From: Planctomycetota bacterium
GTDB lineage: Bacteria > Planctomycetota > Planctomycetia > Pirellulales > PLA5
Direction: 5' to 3'
Length of the DNA: 55,159 bases
NCBI GenBank assembly: GCA_003576845.1
Contig: QEVJ01000019.1
Location: 1-55,159, forward strand
The notes below the pieces were generated by a model. It was not told the origin of the DNA. It made no database searches and saw nothing but the letters and a program-made list of their open reading frames with translations. Positions 9,290 to 17,164 of this stretch are shown here, one piece after another (the first letter of the stretch is position 1; each line of letters starts with the position of its first letter). The translations under genes were made by a program, and so were the position numbers.

Positions 9290-10185
9290 CCGAGTGCCCT
9301 CCCAGACAAATCGCGATGCCCGAACACCCGCACGACGACCAGCACCACCACGGCGATCAGCACCATGCCGAGCGAAATCGTCACCGCCCCGATCAAGTCG
9401 CCCACCGAAAATTGCAGGAACACGCTCGTCGGCAACACTTCCGTCCGCTTCGGCGTTGCCCCGGCAAACACCAGCACCGGCCCGAACTCGCCCAGCGATC
9501 GGGCCCACGTCACGGTCGCCGCCGCCAGCAATCCGCCCCGCGCCTCCGGCAACACGACCCGCCAAAACGCTTGCCCCCGCGTGCAACCGAGCGTCAGCGC
9601 GACCTCTTCCTTGCGAAACGGAATCTCGTCGAACGAGAGCCGCATCGCCCGCACGGCAAACGCCGCCGCCACCAGAAACTGCGCCAAAATCACGCCCGGT
9701 ATCGCGTACGGAAACTCGACGGGCATCGCCAGCTCGATCCCCGTCCGCTCGGCAATCCACGCCGACACGATCCCGCCCGTCTTGAACAAGATCAACAGGC
9801 TCACGCCAATGACGAGCGGCGGCAGCACGATCGGAATGTCCAGAATCGCGTCCAACAGCGCCCGCCCGCGAAACTTGAACCGCGAAAGCAAATACCCGAT
9901 CGGCACGGCCACCCACAACGACAACACGGTCGTCGCCGTCGACGACAACACGCTCAGCTTCGTCGCGTACCAGACCTCTTCCGAAACGAGCACTTGCCGC
10001 ACCGCGTCGCCGTGGCCGTGCCCAATCGTTTCGATGGCCACGAACGCCACATCGGCCAGCAGCGTGATCAAAATCAACGCGACATACGACCCGCCCAGCA
10101 GAATCAGCCCCAAATAAAACGGCCAATCCGCCCCCACGCGACGCCGCGGACCCTCGGGCAACTTGGCAGAAGACGGCACAGACAT
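9286..10185 (-). CDS. Molybdate/tungstate-type ABC transporter permease
   Basis: A 299-residue inner-membrane permease with about six membrane helices and the binding-protein-dependent transport domain. The EAA-like loop facing the ATPase is FRKEEVALTLGCTRGQAFWRVVLPEA at about residues 206-231, and LDIPIVLPPLVIGVSLLILF is the characteristic ModB-type helix. The start MSVPSSAKLPEGPRR (10185) was chosen. An in-frame ATG at 10230 would begin almost at the edge of a long inverted word repeat. It overlaps the ATPase by 4 nt, and the binding-protein gene lies upstream on the same strand. Confidence 0.85.
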   Translation of the reverse strand: MSVPSSAKLPEGPRRRVGADWPFYLGLILLGGSYVALILITLLADVAFVAIETIGHGHGDAVRQVLVSEEVWYATKLSVLSSTATTVLSLWVAVPIGYLLSRFKFRGRALLDAILDIPIVLPPLVIGVSLLILFKTGGIVSAWIAERTGIELAMPVEFPYAIPGVILAQFLVAAAFAVRAMRLSFDEIPFRKEEVALTLGCTRGQAFWRVVLPEARGGLLAAATVTWARSLGEFGPVLVFAGATPKRTEVLPTSVFLQFSVGDLIGAVTISLGMVLIAVVVLVVVRVFGHRDLSGRALG

Positions 10186-10221
10186 CGGCGGTCGCAACGT
10201 ATGAAAACCGGGCACGCGGAG

Positions 10222-10349
10222 AAGTTTCAAGTCTCAAGTCTCAAGGTTCAAATAAGGTTTAAGGCCGAAGGCTCGTTCGAGGCTCGACTGAACTTTGTGC
10301 CTTCGACCTTAGGCCTTATTTGAACCTTGATACTTGAAACTTAAGACTT
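10222..10349 (-). repeat. Long inverted pair of CAAGTCTCAAGGTTCAAATAAGG words
   Basis: Left arm from 10222 (AAGTTTCAAGTCTCAAGTCT then CAAGGTTCAAATAAGG) faces a right arm ending at 10349 that is its near reverse complement. The arms are about 50 nt with scattered mismatches and a loop of about 25 nt containing CGAGGCTCGACTGAA. It sits between the binding-protein and permease genes of one operon. Confidence 0.85.
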
Positions 10350-10384
10350 CCACCACCCGTCGTTGCGGCCCAATTATCGGCCAT

Positions 10385-10493
10385 GAGTCTCAAGGTTCAA
10401 ACAAGGCGCAAGGTCAAGGTTCGAGGCTCGACTGAACATTGCGCCTTCGACCTTAAGCCTTATTTGAACCTTGATACTTGAAACTTAAGCCTT
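10385..10493 (-). repeat. Second copy of the CAAGGTTCAAATAAGG inverted pair
   Basis: GAGTCTCAAGGTTCAAACAA... (10385) faces ...TTATTTGAACCTTGATACTT (to 10493), with the same loop word GAGGCTCGACTGAACATTG as the copy at 10222-10349. It lies 13 nt from the stop of the binding-protein gene (10506). The two copies form a tandem of hairpins within the operon. Confidence 0.85.
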
Positions 10494-10505
10494 CCCACCC
10501 GCTGG

Positions 10506-12026
10506 TCATCGCCGCTTGGTCAACGCCGCCTTCCACCCAAACCCTTGCTCCTCGAACCGCTTTCGCGACGCTTCCGCCGAGAGCGCGTCCAAGAGCCGCC
10601 GCGTCAAGTGCGGATACTTCGACTGCCGCGCCACCGCAATCGGCTGCACCGCCGGAGCGACCGCTTCCGCGATCGGCACGATCTCGACGTCGTCCACCGC
10701 CCGCCGCGCGTTCACTTCATACACCACAATCGCATCGAGCAGCGAATCGCTCCCCTTCGGGCCTTGCAACTGCGTCACCAGCATATCCGCCGTCGGCAAC
10801 TGTGTCCGCACGTTCTTCATCACCGCGTCTAGCAAGCCGTGCCGCGCCAGCAAGTCCTCGGTCAGCGCGCCGAGCGCGCTCTGCTTCGCGTTCGCCACGC
10901 CGATCTTGAGCCCATCGCGCGCCAAGTCGGCCAATTTCGTAATCCGCTTCGGATTCCCCTTGGGCACGCCAATCACCATCCGCGTTTCGCTCACGGCGAC
11001 CGGATCGAGGAACAAATCCGACACCTGCGACATGAACGACACGTCGCACGCAAAATACGCATCCGCCTCGCCCCCCGCCTTGAGACTGCTCGTCAAGATG
11101 CCGCAGCCGTTGAAGTTGCGGTCGATGGTCACGCCCTCGCGCTGCTCGAAATCGTCGAGCGTCTTCGTCACCGCCTGCCGCAGAATCCCGCCCGACATCA
11201 GCTTCAACCGCGGCACGTCCGCCCACGCATCGCCGTCGATCACCTGATACCCATACTTCGCAAAGTGCGTTAGCCCGCGATCGCGCGCCGTCAGATACCG
11301 GGCAAAGTGCAGCGCCCGCGTCGGCCGCTCGCTCGTCTTCATCACCCCGATCGAAATGTCGAGCAGCGCGTTCATTTCCTTCGGAATCGCAATCGCCATC
11401 AACTCCGGATGCTGCGCGACCGTCCCGTCGAGCAAGATCGCCGCGTCGATCGTCCCCAGCTTCAAATCGTTCGCGAGCTCCTGCACCGTCGGCTTGAACA
11501 CGCCGCGCTTCTCGACCGCCACCTTCACGCGGTCCCACAACCCAGCCTTTTCCAGAATCTGCCTCGCCGATTTCCCAATCGCCGGCCCGTCCGGATTCCC
11601 CAGCCCAATCCGCAATCCCTCGCCCAACAGCGATTCCAACCCATCGATCGTCAGCTTCGAATCCTTCCGCACCGAGATCACCGGCCACTGCACGGCCACG
11701 TCCAGCCGCTCCGCAATCGCCCCTTTCTCGTAAGCCGTGTTGACGTAGCTCGCGTCGGCGCCCATAAACAGGTCGCCCTTCTCGCCGGCCAGCACCTTCG
11801 CCATCAACTGCCCCGACCCGCTCGGAATCACGTCGACCCGCACGTTCGGAAACTCTTCCTGATACGCCGCGATCGTCTCCCGCACGGGATCGCGCAGCCC
11901 CGCCCCGTACAAAAGCAAAATCGTCTCGCGCTCCTCCGACGGCGCGCTCGGTCGCTGCAGCGCCAGTCCAATCGCCGCCAGAATCGCCACCGACGACAGC
12001 AACACGGTGATAAACTTCGGCTTCAT
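10506..12026 (-). CDS. Tandem two-domain substrate-binding protein of the molybdate/tungstate-type ABC transporter
   Basis: A 506-residue extracytoplasmic protein made of two consecutive ModA-like binding domains instead of the usual single one (about 250). One N-terminal hydrophobic helix (residues 5-24) without a lipobox suggests a membrane anchor or uncleaved signal. Domain 1 spans about 35-262 (LLLYGAGLRDPVRETIAAYQ, IPSGSGQLMAKVLAGEKGDLFMGAD). Domain 2 spans about 273-500 (LKLMSGGILRQAVTKTLDDF, FNGCGILTSSLKAGGEADAYFACD). Both keep the GAG/SGG and oxyanion-loop patterns, in diverged form. The ATG at 12026 has GAGGGG 3 nt upstream. The ligand (molybdate, tungstate or another oxyanion) is inferred. 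Confidence 0.82.
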   Translation of the reverse strand: MKPKFITVLLSSVAILAAIGLALQRPSAPSEERETILLLYGAGLRDPVRETIAAYQEEFPNVRVDVIPSGSGQLMAKVLAGEKGDLFMGADASYVNTAYEKGAIAERLDVAVQWPVISVRKDSKLTIDGLESLLGEGLRIGLGNPDGPAIGKSARQILEKAGLWDRVKVAVEKRGVFKPTVQELANDLKLGTIDAAILLDGTVAQHPELMAIAIPKEMNALLDISIGVMKTSERPTRALHFARYLTARDRGLTHFAKYGYQVIDGDAWADVPRLKLMSGGILRQAVTKTLDDFEQREGVTIDRNFNGCGILTSSLKAGGEADAYFACDVSFMSQVSDLFLDPVAVSETRMVIGVPKGNPKRITKLADLARDGLKIGVANAKQSALGALTEDLLARHGLLDAVMKNVRTQLPTADMLVTQLQGPKGSDSLLDAIVVYEVNARRAVDDVEIVPIAEAVAPAVQPIAVARQSKYPHLTRRLLDALSAEASRKRFEEQGFGWKAALTKRR

Positions 12027-12597
12027 CGGCCCCTCGTCCCCGTTGCCAATCGCTCGATCCAAGCGCACACCACACCCGCTCGCGGCCGCGCCGCACACGG
12101 AATCCCAGGTAGGTTATTGAACAAACTCCTGGGAAATCCCAGGGTTAACGTTCAAAAACTCCCTCGCTCGGGCCACCACTCATGCGGCGTTGTCTTCGCT
12201 CCCTCCCTGGACGCTGCCCACTATCCACTGCCCACGATCCACTGCTCCCTCCTCGCTGCCAACCCAAACGCCAGCCTACCCGATTCGCCGCCCCTTTTCC
12301 ACCAACTTTTTTACACCTACGCAAACAATTTTCCGCCCACCGCCCCTCCTTCCCTGCTCACCCGGAACGTCCCCGAATCCCGACCCCGACTCCCCCGCGA
12401 TCCCCTCGCAATGGCCGGTCGCCGACAATCTCCCCGAATGCCCGCTGCAATAGTTGCGGACGACCCATCGCCCGAATAGCATGGAACCTAACGGCCCGAT
12501 GCGTCGTCGGAAGCGTCGGTCGTTGCGCAAATCGCGTCAACATCGCGCGTGTTTCCCGCGCTGACCCGGTTACTTCTTGTGCGAGGAATCCTCAGCC
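12027..12597. other. Divergent intergenic region with a palindrome and word repeats
   Basis: This is the spacer between the minus-strand transporter operon and the plus-strand SHD1 gene. It holds the palindrome at 12128-12143, a CCACTATCCACTGCCCACG word repeat at 12217-12244, and a low-complexity C/T-rich stretch at about 12270-12400 with CCCCGAATCCCGACCCCG. No coding sequence is convincing. Promoters for both flanking genes should lie here, but no clear -35/-10 pair was seen. Confidence 0.5.
12104..12143. promoter_or_regulatory. Palindrome CCTGGGAAATCCCAGG with an upstream half site
   Basis: CCTGGGAAATCCCAGG (12128-12143) is a perfect inverted repeat about a 2-nt centre. A further TCCCAGG half site is at 12103-12109, 18 nt before it. 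It lies about 100 nt upstream of the transporter operon start. An operator for an oxyanion-responsive regulator is possible, but it is not the Escherichia coli ModE consensus. Confidence 0.35.
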
Positions 12598-14253
12598 ATG
12601 CGTCAAATCGCCAGAGTGATTTTGGTCTGGACGGTCGCGGTCGTGATGCTCGTCGACACGGCCACCGCCTGCCGGCTGTTCGGCCGGATGCGTCGTTGTC
12701 GGCCCGTTTGCTGCGAACCGTGCCCGCCGGCTCCTTCCTGCCACGGCGCCGCGGCCCATGCGGAAGCGACCCCGCCGACTCCGCCGGTCGAGACCCAAAA
12801 GCCGCCCATGAGCGAGCAGCCGCCGCTCGAACAGCCCAAGCTGCCGCAGGATGCGCCGCCGGCCGATAAACCCGCGGACACACCTCCCGCCGACGCCCCG
12901 AAGCCCCCGCCGGAAACGACCACACCCGACGACATTTTTGACGCCCCCGCGGAAAAACCCGCCGACGCGCCACCGGCCGATGCTCCGCCCGCAGACAAGC
13001 CCGCCGACACCCCGCCGGCCGACGCGCCCAAGCCCGAAACCCCCGACGATCTGTTCGGCGACACGCCGGCCACAACGCCTCCCACCGATACGCCCCCCGC
13101 GGACAAGCCAGCCGACGCGCCGCCCGCCGACGCGCCTCCCGCCGAAACGCCCGACGACATCTTCGGCGACGCACCCAAGCCCGCCGAAACCCCCGCCACC
13201 GAGACGCCAGCGGCCGAGACGCCAGCGGCAGAGTCGCCCGCAACCGAGACGCCGCCCGCCGACGCCCCGGCCGAAACGCCCACGCCCGAAGCGCCCGCGG
13301 ACAAGCCCGCCGACGCCCCAGCCGACGACATTTTCGGCGACAAACCGGCCGACAGCGCGGCGCCCACGACTCCGGCCGAAGAAATGCCAGCCGACGACGC
13401 CACCGCCGCAACCCCCGATGCCGCAACATCCGATCCCGCCGCCCCGGACATCGAATCCGACGAGTCGGGCGATATCGTCAACGATCAGCCCACCATCGAC
13501 GACCTGTTCGGCGACGGCACCGAAGGTTCCGCCCTCCGCGACGCCGCCCCCGTCGGCGAACCGCCCGCCGCTGAAGCACCGGCTGCTGAAATACCCGCCG
13601 CCGAGCCACCGGCCGCGGAAGCGCCGCCCGCCGACGATTCTCCCGCCGAAAAGGCTCCGGCCGAAGAACCCGCGCCCGACCCCGACGACCTGTTCGGCGA
13701 TGCCAAGGGCGACACGCCCAAGTTGAAGCGCGGCCTCGGCGCTCAGTCGCCAAAAGCCGCCGCGCCGCAACCCGAGCCGAATCCGACCCAGGTCGAACCC
13801 CTCGCCGCTCCGCCCGCCGGCAACGCTTCGTCGCCCCCGTCCGGCAAACGCACGAAAGTCGACGACCTGTTCGCCCCAACCGACGAAAACAAGTCGGACG
13901 CGCCTGCGCGCGAGTCGTCGGTCGCCGCCGCCCCGTCCACCGCCATTCCCGGCATTGCCCCGGCAATCCCCGTCGCCATTCCCCCGGCGGTCGCAGCAAC
14001 CCCGGTCCGCCCCGCCGCCGCCGCGCTCCCCATGCGGGTCGACGGCGCCATCCGCGACTGGAAGGACGACACCGGCGCCTACGGCATCCGCGGTCGCCTC
14101 GTCTCGATCCTCGACGGGAAAGCCCGAATCCAGAAGACCACGGGCAAGTACACCACCGTCCCGTTCGAGCGCCTGAGCAAGTCCGACCTGGAATACGTCA
14201 AGACCCTCGCCGCGGCCGGTGGCGTCGACCTGTCGATCGCCCGCGCGAAGTAA
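12598..14253 (+). CDS. SHD1 (SLA1-homology) protein with a Pro/Ala/Asp/Glu-rich repeat region carrying DD[LI]F motifs
   Basis: A 551-residue protein. The N-terminus (residues 1-25) is a signal or anchor helix followed by a Cys-rich segment (CRPVCCEPC). Residues about 50-450 are low-complexity P/A/E/D/T repeats. Within them the word DD[LI]F occurs seven times, at about residues 111, 150, 186, 243, 301, 363 and 422; five copies extend to DD[LI]FGD. The C-terminus (about 480-551) is an SHD1 domain: RDWKDDTGAYGIRGRLVSIL...VPFERLSKSDLEYVKTL. In yeast Sla1, SHD1 binds NPFxD endocytic signals; planctomycetes encode many SHD1 proteins of unknown role. The ATG at 12598 has GAGGA 10-14 nt upstream. Location in the envelope is inferred. 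Confidence 0.75.
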   Translation: MRQIARVILVWTVAVVMLVDTATACRLFGRMRRCRPVCCEPCPPAPSCHGAAAHAEATPPTPPVETQKPPMSEQPPLEQPKLPQDAPPADKPADTPPADAPKPPPETTTPDDIFDAPAEKPADAPPADAPPADKPADTPPADAPKPETPDDLFGDTPATTPPTDTPPADKPADAPPADAPPAETPDDIFGDAPKPAETPATETPAAETPAAESPATETPPADAPAETPTPEAPADKPADAPADDIFGDKPADSAAPTTPAEEMPADDATAATPDAATSDPAAPDIESDESGDIVNDQPTIDDLFGDGTEGSALRDAAPVGEPPAAEAPAAEIPAAEPPAAEAPPADDSPAEKAPAEEPAPDPDDLFGDAKGDTPKLKRGLGAQSPKAAAPQPEPNPTQVEPLAAPPAGNASSPPSGKRTKVDDLFAPTDENKSDAPARESSVAAAPSTAIPGIAPAIPVAIPPAVAATPVRPAAAALPMRVDGAIRDWKDDTGAYGIRGRLVSILDGKARIQKTTGKYTTVPFERLSKSDLEYVKTLAAAGGVDLSIARAK

Positions 14254-14449
14254 CCGCAAGAAACGTGGCCTCCTAGGCCAAACGAACTGCCCATATCGGC
14301 GACGCGACCCGAGCCTCTCGCTCCTCGCGTCGCCGCTTTCTGCGCCCGCCGAATTCCATCGCGACGCCGCCGCTGCGCGACGCTATCCTTCACAAAACTC
14401 GCGATCCATCACAAGCGCCACGCGCTTCACGCCTCGCCAAACCATTGCC

Positions 14450-15193
14450 GTGCCGCTCCCGTCCCCCATCTTCGATCGCCTCCCCTGGCTGCCCTACGTT
14501 CTGCCGCTGGCGGTCTTTCTCGGTCTCACGCCGCTCGAACCCTCTGCGGCCGGCGAAGAAACCTCGTGGCTGCCGCTCGCCGCCGAACATTACCCGCTCG
14601 TCTACACGGCCAAGATCGTCGCCGTCGTCGTCGCGCTGATCCTTTGCTGGCCCGCCTATCGCCAGTTCCCCTTCGCGATCACGCCGCTCGGCCTCCTGGT
14701 CGGACTCGTCGGCGGCGCAATCTGGATCGCGCTCTGCCGCGCCGACTTCGAGCAGCAAATCTTTCCCGCCGTCGGACTCGGCAGCCTGTTGGAAAACGGG
14801 GCCCGCGCCGCTTACAACCCGCTCGACGCCCTCGCCGACAATCCGGCCTGGATGTACGCCTTCCTCGCCATCCGCTTCGCCGGCCTCGCGCTCGTCGTGC
14901 CGGTCATCGAAGAGTTCTTCCTCCGCGGTTTCTTGATGCGGTTCGTCACCGCCACCGATTGGGTCAAAGTTCCCTTCGGCACGGCCAGCGGCGCCGCCAT
15001 CCTCGTCGGCACCGCGTTCCCGCTCCTCTCGCATCCGCTAAGCGAAGCCTTCGCCGTCGTCGTCTGGTTCTCGCTCGTCACCTGGCTCATGCTCCGCACC
15101 CGCAGCATCTGGGACTGCGTCGCCGCCCACGCCGTGACCAACCTCACGCTCGGCATCTACGTCGTCGCCACCGGCGATTGGCAACTCTGGTAA
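14450..15193 (+). CDS. CPBP-family glutamic-type intramembrane protease (CAAX protease-related)
   Basis: A 247-residue polytopic membrane protein of the CPBP/Abi family. The catalytic EExxxR-type motif is EEFFLRGFLMRF (about residues 154-165). A later His motif is AFPLLSHPLSEAF, and the C-terminal Asn/His motif is AAHAVTNLTLGIYV. The arrangement resembles the CAAX-related proteases that accompany exosortase/PEP-CTERM systems; two PEP-CTERM proteins lie about 28 kb away in the window, but no exosortase is seen. No ATG is available near the first helix, so the GTG at 14450 (VPLPSPIFDRLPWLPYVLPL) was chosen; the upstream in-frame sequence is not protein-like. Confidence 0.8.
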   Translation: MPLPSPIFDRLPWLPYVLPLAVFLGLTPLEPSAAGEETSWLPLAAEHYPLVYTAKIVAVVVALILCWPAYRQFPFAITPLGLLVGLVGGAIWIALCRADFEQQIFPAVGLGSLLENGARAAYNPLDALADNPAWMYAFLAIRFAGLALVVPVIEEFFLRGFLMRFVTATDWVKVPFGTASGAAILVGTAFPLLSHPLSEAFAVVVWFSLVTWLMLRTRSIWDCVAAHAVTNLTLGIYVVATGDWQLW

Positions 15194-15417
15194 GCGCCCC
15201 GGTCGGGCCATTCCATTCGTTCGCGCTCGTGGCGTCGCCCGACGGCGCGCCATCCGCGTTTCAGCGCGGCATGTCCGCCCGCCCGCCGCCCGCCCCGCCG
15301 GCCCGTGAGAAAAAACTTCCGGCAAAAGCTAGCACGGCATCCTCTGTTGGGGTATGACTAGAAGCGTCCCGCCATGTCGTTCCACGTCTCCAACGGTCTT
15401 GTCGCGGGGTTGATGTC

Positions 15418-16050
15418 ATGACCATTCGCTTGCTGATCGCCGACGATCACGAAGTCGTTCGTTCCGGGCTCAAGACGCTCCTCGCCGGCGCCGACATCGA
15501 AGTCGTCGCCGAAGCTGCCACCGGCGGCGAAGCCCTCCGCCTCGTCGCCGAACGCAATCCCGACGTCGTCCTCCTCGACATTCGCATGCCCGACGGCGAC
15601 GGCCTCTCCGCGCTCCAGCAACTCAAACAGGACCATCCCAAACTGCCCGTGCTCATGCTCTCGACCTACGACAACCCGACGTACGTCTCCCGCGCTGTCT
15701 CGCTCGGCGCAAGCGGATACGTCCTCAAAGGCTCGGGCCGCGAGAAGCTCATTCAAGCCATTCAATCCGTCGCCGAAGGCGAAGCCACGTGGACCCGCGA
15801 AGAAATGCGCCGCATGACGGGCGCAATGGCCGCCCCCCGCGCCGCCGGCGATCTCGAAGCCGCCCTCACCCAACGCGAGAACGAAGTCCTCACGCTGCTC
15901 GCCCACGGTCTGACCAACAAACAGATCGCCGAACGCCTCGGCATCAGCTACGAAACGGTCAAAGAACACGTCCAGCACGTCCTCCGCAAAATCGGCGTCG
16001 CCGACCGTACCCAAGCCGCCGTCTGGGCAGTCCGCAGCGGCCTCGCCTGA
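15418..16050 (+). CDS. NarL/FixJ-family response regulator
   Basis: A 210-residue two-domain transcription regulator. The receiver spans residues 3-118 with acidic pair DD9-10, phospho-acceptor D54 (VVLLDIRMP), switch Ser in MLSTYD and conserved Lys in YVLKGSG. The LuxR-type helix-turn-helix is at about 145-205 (LTQRENEVLTLLAHGLTNKQIAERLGISYETVKEHV). No histidine kinase is adjacent, so it is an orphan here. No strong Shine-Dalgarno precedes the ATG (GGGGTTGATGTC). An inverted word repeat begins 8 nt after its stop and separates it from a convergent gene. Confidence 0.92.
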   Translation: MTIRLLIADDHEVVRSGLKTLLAGADIEVVAEAATGGEALRLVAERNPDVVLLDIRMPDGDGLSALQQLKQDHPKLPVLMLSTYDNPTYVSRAVSLGASGYVLKGSGREKLIQAIQSVAEGEATWTREEMRRMTGAMAAPRAAGDLEAALTQRENEVLTLLAHGLTNKQIAERLGISYETVKEHVQHVLRKIGVADRTQAAVWAVRSGLA

Positions 16051-16058
16051 GCAACGGG

Positions 16059-16161
16059 GGAAATGCAAAAAGGCCAAATGAAGAACGCAAAATGAACCCG
16101 CGCGCGGCAACCGGGCCATCGTAGTTCATTCTGCATTCTTCATTTTGCCTTTTGCATTTCC
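16059..16161. repeat. Inverted pair of the AAATGCAAAAGGCAAAATGAA word family
   Basis: Left arm 16059-16097 (GGAAATGCAAAAAGGCC...AAAATGAAC) and right arm 16124-16161 (GTTCATTCTGCATTCTTCAT...GCATTTCC) are near-perfect reverse complements over about 38 nt with a 26-nt GC-rich loop. It fills the gap between the convergent stops at 16050 and 16167, so it could end transcription in both directions. Confidence 0.88.
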
Positions 16162-16166
16162 GCGAG

Positions 16167-16463
16167 CTACCCGCCCGCCGGACGCACGATCTCTCCGTCC
16201 GGCTGCATCACGCCAACCTTCGTCCCTTCGGCCGCGCGCCGCGCATCGCGCAGCGCCTCGCGGTTCGTCATCGCCACATACACCGGACCGGCACGCTTGC
16301 CCAACTCGGCGATCGCGTCCACAACCGTCGCCGAAGTCGCCACGACGATCGTTCCGATCTTCGCCGCAATCTCGACGGAATGATCCGTCGGAGTTGCTCC
16401 GTAGCGCAGCGCGATCCGATTGATCGTGGCCGTCAGCGCTTTATTACGACGCGAAGGACTCAT
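16167..16463 (-). CDS. Small protein of unknown function
   Basis: A 98-residue soluble protein beginning MSPSRRNKALTATINRIALRYGATP. It contains alternating hydrophobic stretches (GTIVVATSATVVDAIAELG) and ends TKVGVMQPDGEIVRPAGG. I recognise no family. The ATG at 16463 was chosen as the point where protein-like sequence begins; the frame stays open upstream to about 16901 but that part is Arg/Ser/Cys-rich and unconvincing. Its stop is 6 nt from an inverted word repeat. No Shine-Dalgarno is evident. Confidence 0.5.
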   Translation of the reverse strand: MSPSRRNKALTATINRIALRYGATPTDHSVEIAAKIGTIVVATSATVVDAIAELGKRAGPVYVAMTNREALRDARRAAEGTKVGVMQPDGEIVRPAGG

Positions 16464-17164
16464 GGCAGAGCGACAAGGAACGGGCTGCCCGCGCGCTCCG
16501 GCGGATACGCGGCAGCAGGGGAAACAAAGACGACGCCTGGCCGTGGACTGCGGCCAACCCCCGCCCCACGCTGCCCCTGGGACAATGTTCGGGACCTCGA
16601 TGGGGCCCCGCTGTGAAATGACGGCCTCTCCGGCTCCCATCTTGCGGCGGAACTCGCCCCAAGTCAAGTAACCGTGGGGATATTCTCGCCGACGTGTTGT
16701 CAGATCCTGATTTCCGCGTTGCGTTCCACTGCTGCTTGTCCAGAAGTGAGAGCTGCGGTTTGGCGCTGCTTCGCGAATCACACGGCCGGACCAGTAACGC
16801 CCCAATTCCTCCCGAACCGCCGGTCCGCAGGCAATGTCAAATCTCAATACCGCAGAAGCTCGGGTAATCGTCGCCATCGAATGCGCCCGCCCGGCCGCCA
16901 CATTTCGTTAGCCCGCAACGATTTACAGCGACCTTCCCCACGCGACAATCGGCCGATAAAATAGCCCGTTTCGCGCGACGGATCGACGTAGGCTTGCCCA
17001 CGGACTAACCCGTGAGCTATCCGACGATTTAACCGCCAACGCAACGCAAAGCCCGCCACAACCGCGCACAACGACGTTCCACAGGGTCCCCCGCCACGCG
17101 CCGCCCGCTGCGAAAGCGATCGCCGCTCGTTTCCATCCTTACCCGAATTCCCCCGATCCATTTC
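16464..17164. other. Region without a convincing gene
   Basis: About 700 nt upstream of aspS. Several short frames cross it, but none has protein-like composition or a ribosome site. The minus-strand phrase YLTWGEFRRKMGAGEAV (about 16610-16680) looks like a fragment of a small coding sequence and may be a remnant. No repeat of the word-repeat families was seen. Confidence 0.4.

Noticed and set aside
12592-14259. A 555-codon Gly/Arg-rich minus-strand frame opposite the SHD1 gene
   Set aside because: It is the mirror of the Pro/Ala repeat region; no ribosome site, and the plus-strand frame has a signal peptide and a real C-terminal domain.
16464-16901. N-terminal extension of the 98-residue protein to a 244-residue frame
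   Set aside because: The extension is Arg/Ser/Cys-rich, has no ribosome site and no protein-like pattern apart from the isolated phrase YLTWGEFRRKMG.
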